NCBI RefSeq assembly: GCF_029783845.1
Contig: NZ_LWID01000001.1
Location: 2,389,501 to 2,453,500 of the forward strand
DNA from: Volucribacter amazonae
Lineage (GTDB): Bacteria > Pseudomonadota > Gammaproteobacteria > Enterobacterales > Pasteurellaceae
Length of the DNA: 64,000 nucleotides
Direction: 5' to 3'
The translations under genes were made by a program, and so were the position numbers. Of the stretch, positions 59,855 through 64,000 are shown piece after piece. Below the pieces are notes generated by a model. The model saw nothing but the letters and a program-made list of their open reading frames with translations. It had not been told where the DNA came from and searched no databases. Every line of letters begins with the position of its first letter. Within the stretch, counting starts at the first letter, position 1.

Positions 59855-61087
59855 TTAGCTTTGCCAGCGTTTAAAAATTAATGAAGTATTTACCCCACCA
59901 AAAGCAAAGTTATTGTTCATAACATAATCGGTATAAATGTTTCTTCCTTCATATTGGATATAATCCAGCTGTCCGCAACGTGGATCAATATTGTCAAGGT
60001 TCAGCGTTGGGGCAAACCAATTATCTCGCATCATTTCAATGGAAAACCAAGATTCTAATGCACCACAAGCACCAAGAGTATGACCTAAATAACTTTTTTG
60101 CGAGCTAATGGCAATTTTGCCAAATAAGTCAGCGGTGGCTAAGGTTTCGGCAATATCGCCTTGTTCAGTTGCTGTGCCATGCCCATTGACATAACCAATC
60201 TGTGGGGGAGTTAAGTTAGCGTCTTTTAGGGCAAGTGCCATACAGGTTTGCATAGTTTCTTTTTGTGGGCGTGTAACATGGGCTCCATCGCTATTTGCTC
60301 CATAGCCAACAATTTCTGCAATAATAGGGGCATTCCTTGCTAGAGCGTGTTCCAGTTCTTCTAAGACAAATATACAAGCTCCCTCGCCAATCACTAAGCC
60401 ATCACGATCTCGGTCATAGGGACGTGGTGTTTGGCTTGGGTGATCATTATTGCGACTGGCTGCATATAATGAGTCAAAAACATAAACCTCTGAGGGGCAA
60501 AATTCTTCGCCACCGCCCGCTAACATCATTGGAATAAGACCATATTTAATGGCTTCATAAGCATAACCAATGCCTTGACTGCCCGATGAACAAGCACTTG
60601 AGGTAGGAATAATTCTTCCTGTTAAGCCAAAAAAGATGCCTAAATTGGCAGCTGTGGTATGTGGCATCATACGGATATAGGTATTGGCATTAAAATGATT
60701 GTCTAAACCAGACATCATTAAGCCTACATCTCTGGTGTCTTGCGTACTTCCCGTAGATGAACCACAAGCAACCCCCATTCTGCCATCACATAATTGTGGA
60801 TCTATATGATTATCAATCCATAAATTAGCCTGTTGTAAGGCACGTTCAGCGGCATCAACACAAAGTTGTGAAACCTTTCCCATACTGCGTAATTGTTTGC
60901 GTGTCCAATGTGTTGGTGCTTGATAATTGGGAATTGGGGCGGCAAGTTTTGCCTCAAGTTCGGGTAAATTATCCCATTGCATGGCTTTTACTGCATTTTT
61001 CTTGGCTTGAAAAGCAGTTTTAATGCTTTGCCAATGGTTACCAAAGGCAGTAATGCCACCAATGCCTGTAATAACAACACGTTTCAT
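59855..61087 (-). CDS. apeR: Beta-ketoacyl-ACP synthase, ApeR type
   Basis: 410 aa, FabF-like condensing enzyme. The catalytic Cys is in TSSACSSGSQGIGYAY, with His in VNGHGTATEQGD, Lys in SSQKSYLGHT and the second His in GHTLGACGALES, so the triad is complete. The C-terminus is FAFGGVNTSLIFKR. As the last gene after KS, dehydratase and reductase genes it matches ApeR of the aryl-polyene cluster, where it elongates the polyene chain with ApeO. AAGGAATAAAAA precedes the start. Confidence 0.9.
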   Translation of the reverse strand: MKRVVITGIGGITAFGNHWQSIKTAFQAKKNAVKAMQWDNLPELEAKLAAPIPNYQAPTHWTRKQLRSMGKVSQLCVDAAERALQQANLWIDNHIDPQLCDGRMGVACGSSTGSTQDTRDVGLMMSGLDNHFNANTYIRMMPHTTAANLGIFFGLTGRIIPTSSACSSGSQGIGYAYEAIKYGLIPMMLAGGGEEFCPSEVYVFDSLYAASRNNDHPSQTPRPYDRDRDGLVIGEGACIFVLEELEHALARNAPIIAEIVGYGANSDGAHVTRPQKETMQTCMALALKDANLTPPQIGYVNGHGTATEQGDIAETLATADLFGKIAISSQKSYLGHTLGACGALESWFSIEMMRDNWFAPTLNLDNIDPRCGQLDYIQYEGRNIYTDYVMNNNFAFGGVNTSLIFKRWQS

Positions 61088-61107
61088 TTTTTATTCCTTC
61101 ATATACC

Positions 61108-61836
61108 TTAGCATAAACCGCCATTAACGGAGATAACTTGGCGAGTAATATAGGCGGCATTTTCGTGCATAAGAAAATCCACCGTATGGGCGACTTCTTC
61201 TGGACTTCCCATACGTTGCATTGGGATCGTTTTGAGAATCTCTTCCACAGGGACATTTTCATCAATAATATCGGTATCAATTAACCCAGGTGCAACACAA
61301 TTTACCGTAATTTTGCGTTTGGCTAATTCAATCGCTAAGGCTTTTGCAGCACCAATAATTCCAGCTTTAGAGGCACTATAATTTACTTGCCCACGATTAC
61401 CGATTAAGCCAGATACTGAAGTAATGCACACAATTCTACCTGCTTTACGCCGTCTAATCATAGGCATAATAATGGGGTGTAAAACATGATAAAAACCGTC
61501 TAAATTGGTGCGTAATACGCTATCCCAATCATTATCGCTCAAGGCAGGAAAGGCATTATCTCGAGTTAATCCCGCATTTAGCACAACACCATAATATGCC
61601 CCATATTGTTCAATATCTTCATTGAGTTTGTTGGCGGTATCTTGACGATCACTCACATCAAATTGTAATAATCTTGCTTGTTGTCCTAATGCTTTGATTT
61701 GCTCAATAACCGCTTGAGCCTGTTGTGTACCTTGACGGCAATGAACAACAATATCAAAACCTGAACGAGCTAATTGTAAGGCAATGGCTTTACCAATACC
61801 ACGATTTGATCCTGTAATAAGCACTGTCTTAGTCAT
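61108..61836 (-). CDS. apeQ: 3-oxoacyl-ACP reductase, ApeQ type (FabG-like)
   Basis: 242 aa from 61836. Rossmann motif VLITGSNRGIGKAIALQLAR, NAGLTRDNAF and the full catalytic set with YSASKAGIIGAAKALAIELA are present. It reduces the ketoacyl intermediate in polyene synthesis. The frame is open upstream, but MTKTVLITGS is the natural start, overlapping the end of the dehydratase gene by 8 bases. Confidence 0.92.
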   Translation of the reverse strand: MTKTVLITGSNRGIGKAIALQLARSGFDIVVHCRQGTQQAQAVIEQIKALGQQARLLQFDVSDRQDTANKLNEDIEQYGAYYGVVLNAGLTRDNAFPALSDNDWDSVLRTNLDGFYHVLHPIIMPMIRRRKAGRIVCITSVSGLIGNRGQVNYSASKAGIIGAAKALAIELAKRKITVNCVAPGLIDTDIIDENVPVEEILKTIPMQRMGSPEEVAHTVDFLMHENAAYITRQVISVNGGLC

Positions 61837-62293
61837 TTTGTGTTTCTCTTTCTGGTTGAGGAGGGCTAAGTACATTGAGTATGCCCTCAATAATTATTTC
61901 ATCATTACGTTGATCCATTAATTGGCAATCAAATACGCCAAAACCTGTGCTATCTTCAATGGACATTTTAATTTTGATTTTAAGTAATGTGCCTATGGCA
62001 ATGTGATCACGATGCAAGGTTAATTTACGTGAACCTAACCAAAAACCAAGTCCAATGGCTTTATTAGCTTTGATCGCTTTACAACCTGCCCAAGCTGCAA
62101 TGCCTTGTGCCATAATTTCGGCACTAACCAATGTGGTAAGCTGATTATTTTTGAGCAAGATATGATCGGGACGAATTTCAGCTTCAGCAATAAGATGATC
62201 TTCACTAAAATCAAGAATACGATCTAATAAAATCATTTCGCCACTATGGGGAATAAGTGGGGCAATATGTGTAATAGGGCAAGTTAAATCCAT
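61829..62293 (-). CDS. apeP: Hotdog-fold 3-hydroxyacyl-ACP dehydratase, ApeP type
   Basis: 154 aa with ITHIAPLIPHSGEMILLDRI at the start (the IPHxGxMxLLD phrase of ApeP/FabZ-like hotdog dehydratases; the His is catalytic). VSAEIMAQGIAAWAGCKA follows, the second conserved helix. It dehydrates the hydroxyacyl intermediate to the conjugated double bond. Its ATG shares one base with the stop of the upstream KS gene (TAATG). Confidence 0.88.
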   Translation of the reverse strand: MDLTCPITHIAPLIPHSGEMILLDRILDFSEDHLIAEAEIRPDHILLKNNQLTTLVSAEIMAQGIAAWAGCKAIKANKAIGLGFWLGSRKLTLHRDHIAIGTLLKIKIKMSIEDSTGFGVFDCQLMDQRNDEIIIEGILNVLSPPQPERETQND

Positions 62294-63510
62294 TATACTG
62301 ATTCCCCCATAATTAATACGGCATTATTACCGCCGAAAGCAAAAGAGTTACTTAAACCTATGCGGGGAGAATTTGCCCAGTATTGATGATGATCTGTCAA
62401 GTTAATCGCAGCTAGTTCAGGATCTCGTTGTTTATCCCATAATTGAGCAGGGATCTGTCCTTGCGGATTGTATTGTTGGCTAATTATCCCCCATAATATT
62501 GCCGCCTCAATAGCACCTGCCGCTGCGAGGGTATGTCCAGTATAAGGTTTGGTTGATGTACAAAGCACTTGTGTTCCTAATACCTTGGCAACCGCTAAAC
62601 TTTCCATTTTATCATTATGTAATGTACCTGTACCATGTAAATTGACCCAGCCAATTTGTTTGGCATCTAATTGTGCATTGGCTAATGCTTGTTGCATAGC
62701 GGCGATTGCCCCTTCGCCCTCGGGGTGTGGCGAGGACATATGATAGGCATCACTACTTGCCCCATAACCTAATAATTCAATGGCATCATGTTGTAAAGGC
62801 GTTTTGGTCATGACAAAAATTGCAGCCCCCTCGCCGAGATTAATTCCTGTTCTATTGAGAGAAAAAGGGTTAGTTTGTTGAGCTGAGAGAACAGACAATG
62901 AGGCAAATCCGCTGATCGTCAAGGGCGATAGGCTATCTACACCACCACAAATAACGGCATCACAGAGATCATTTTTGAGTAATCGTGCTGCGGTCATTAA
63001 GGCTTTTGCTCCAGAAGTACAAGCGGTGGAAACACCGTAACATAAGCCTGTTAAACCATATTGAGCGGCAACAAAATCCGCAGGGGCAGAAAAATATTGC
63101 TGTTGTTGTTTAAAGGTAGGCGTTGACCAATCATTAGACATTGCCCCTGCTTTAAATACCTCAATATTTTCATCTACCCCTGTGGTTGATGAACCAATAA
63201 CTACCGCCACTCTGGCTTGACCAAATTGATTTATGACATTGTCAATTTGATCTTCAATTTGTGCTAAGCTATGCCATAATAATTGGTTATTACGACTACG
63301 ATGCTGCGAGGCTAATTGGTGGTCAAAAGCACGCAATGGCGTGTTTACTTCGGCAAACATACCTGATTTTCCGTTTAATTGATAACGGCGAAACGGGGTA
63401 TCTGATAAAGCGATCGGTGAGAGACGATGATTAAGTAACCATTGAATATGCTGAGCAATGCCCTCGCCTAAACTGCTTAATATAGCAGGTTTATTTAAAA
63501 ATATTTTCAC
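62293..63510 (-). CDS. apeO: Beta-ketoacyl-ACP synthase, ApeO type
   Basis: 405 aa from a GTG at 63510, chosen because GAGGAAAC lies just before it and MKIFLNKPAILSSLGEGIAQ is the typical ApeO start. The longer open frame would overlap the previous gene. The catalytic Cys is in GVSTACTSGAKALMTA, His in VNLHGTGTLHND, Lys in STKPYTGHTLAAAG. It condenses malonyl units in aryl-polyene synthesis, probably as a partner of the second KS. Confidence 0.9.
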   Translation of the reverse strand: MKIFLNKPAILSSLGEGIAQHIQWLLNHRLSPIALSDTPFRRYQLNGKSGMFAEVNTPLRAFDHQLASQHRSRNNQLLWHSLAQIEDQIDNVINQFGQARVAVVIGSSTTGVDENIEVFKAGAMSNDWSTPTFKQQQQYFSAPADFVAAQYGLTGLCYGVSTACTSGAKALMTAARLLKNDLCDAVICGGVDSLSPLTISGFASLSVLSAQQTNPFSLNRTGINLGEGAAIFVMTKTPLQHDAIELLGYGASSDAYHMSSPHPEGEGAIAAMQQALANAQLDAKQIGWVNLHGTGTLHNDKMESLAVAKVLGTQVLCTSTKPYTGHTLAAAGAIEAAILWGIISQQYNPQGQIPAQLWDKQRDPELAAINLTDHHQYWANSPRIGLSNSFAFGGNNAVLIMGESV

Positions 63511-63518
63511 TGTTTCCT

Positions 63519-63998
63519 CTAATTTAATTTTTCTATATGCCAAATACTTTGATCCGCTAAGAAAAGCTGGTATTTAGGCGGTTGAGCCTTAATTTTCCAC
63601 GTTGCTTTTTGCTCAATTTGAAATTGTTGGCTTGTTCCTTGAAATTGCATATTCGGTAAAACAAAAGGCGGATTATGTGGATTTAAAGCGGTGGCTAATG
63701 CAGAAAATAGCCATTTAGCTTGCGTATTGGGTGGAGCAAAGCCATCATTTTGCCAACCTGCTGTGCTTAAACGTAAGCGAGCTAAGGGTGTTCCTAATGG
63801 ATCGCTCATAATCCAACGCCATTGTTCAGGCTCAATTTGCAAAGTTAATAAGCTGGTTTGTTTCATTTGATTATCTTGATCAACTTGTTCAACTTTGAAT
63901 AACTGAATTTGTTGTGGTTGCGGTGGTAAATGTGCCACAGGGGGTAAACCTTGACAACCCATTAACATCAAGCAGAAAAGATATAAACAGGATTTCAT
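63519..63998 (-). CDS. apeN: DUF3261 lipoprotein, ApeN type
   Basis: 159 aa. Lipoprotein signal MKSCLYLFCLMLMGC (lipobox LMGC), then a DUF3261 domain (WRWIMSDPLGTPLARLRLST, ...LFSALATALNPHNPPF, ...YQLFLADQSIWHIEKLN). In aryl-polyene clusters this gene lies between the MMPL exporter and the first KS and is thought to help export or anchor the pigment. The exporter and earlier genes would lie beyond the window edge. Confidence 0.88.
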   Translation of the reverse strand: MKSCLYLFCLMLMGCQGLPPVAHLPPQPQQIQLFKVEQVDQDNQMKQTSLLTLQIEPEQWRWIMSDPLGTPLARLRLSTAGWQNDGFAPPNTQAKWLFSALATALNPHNPPFVLPNMQFQGTSQQFQIEQKATWKIKAQPPKYQLFLADQSIWHIEKLN

Positions 63999-64000
63999 TG

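Noticed and set aside
1..64000. tRNA and rRNA genes
   Set aside because: No cloverleaf with TTCGA-type arm and CCA end, and no conserved rRNA sequence, was found while reading the intergenic regions.

Overview
The window looks like chromosomal DNA of a Pasteurellaceae species. It is AT-rich, and many gene ends carry the Haemophilus-type DNA uptake sequence AAGTGCGGT, often as head-to-head pairs that double as terminators. Gene content (rng, two OmpP2-like porins, ushA, leuS-lptE-holA, tyrS, metE/metR, fbp, mpl) fits the same family. I cannot name the genus from sequence alone.

Layout. 1-12.5 kb is mostly housekeeping: the end of modE, rng, two porin genes in tandem, priC, ushA, leuS, lptE-holA and a DUF805 membrane protein. 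12.5-26.8 kb is a very AT-rich accessory island. It holds four 5'-truncated Rhs core ends, intact and decayed C-terminal nuclease toxins, at least seven likely immunity genes (two families duplicated), and a conserved junction sequence in front of each core piece. It ends in a block of unrecognised genes that includes Sel1-repeat proteins. No Rhs N-terminus or PAAR/VgrG gene is present, so this reads as a store or graveyard of toxin/immunity cassettes. 26.8-29.2 kb holds two insertion sequences: an IS630-type with a nonsense codon and an intact IS150-like element. 29.6-33.4 kb holds scrK-scrB (sucrose use) and tyrS.

33.7-38.5 kb is a compact four-gene operon: a membrane coiled-coil protein, a P-loop GTPase, a tail-anchored coiled-coil protein and a Sel1/NTF2-like lipoprotein with a hexanucleotide repeat. 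I do not recognise it as a described system, and it is the best candidate in the window for something new. 39.2-49.5 kb holds metE/metR, a Ser-type sulfatase with its radical-SAM maturase, a threonine-aldolase-like enzyme behind a poly-G promoter, and a deletion scar with the remains of a bcr-like efflux gene and a lysR gene. 49.6-55 kb holds a redox cluster (LysR, an SDR lacking its catalytic Lys, a frameshifted OYE-type gene, an FAD oxidase) and a TetR gene. 55.3-59.8 kb holds fbp, mpl and a CPA2 antiporter. 59.9-64 kb is the 3' end of an aryl-polyene-type biosynthetic operon (apeN-O-P-Q-R order) running out of the window.

A dispersed ~106-bp element with terminal inverted repeats (TATAGTCG...CGACTATA) occurs six times between genes. 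One copy sits exactly at the junction of the two truncated genes near 48.9 kb. No tRNA, rRNA or CRISPR array was seen. All homology statements come from reading the sequence and recall of families; no database search was run.
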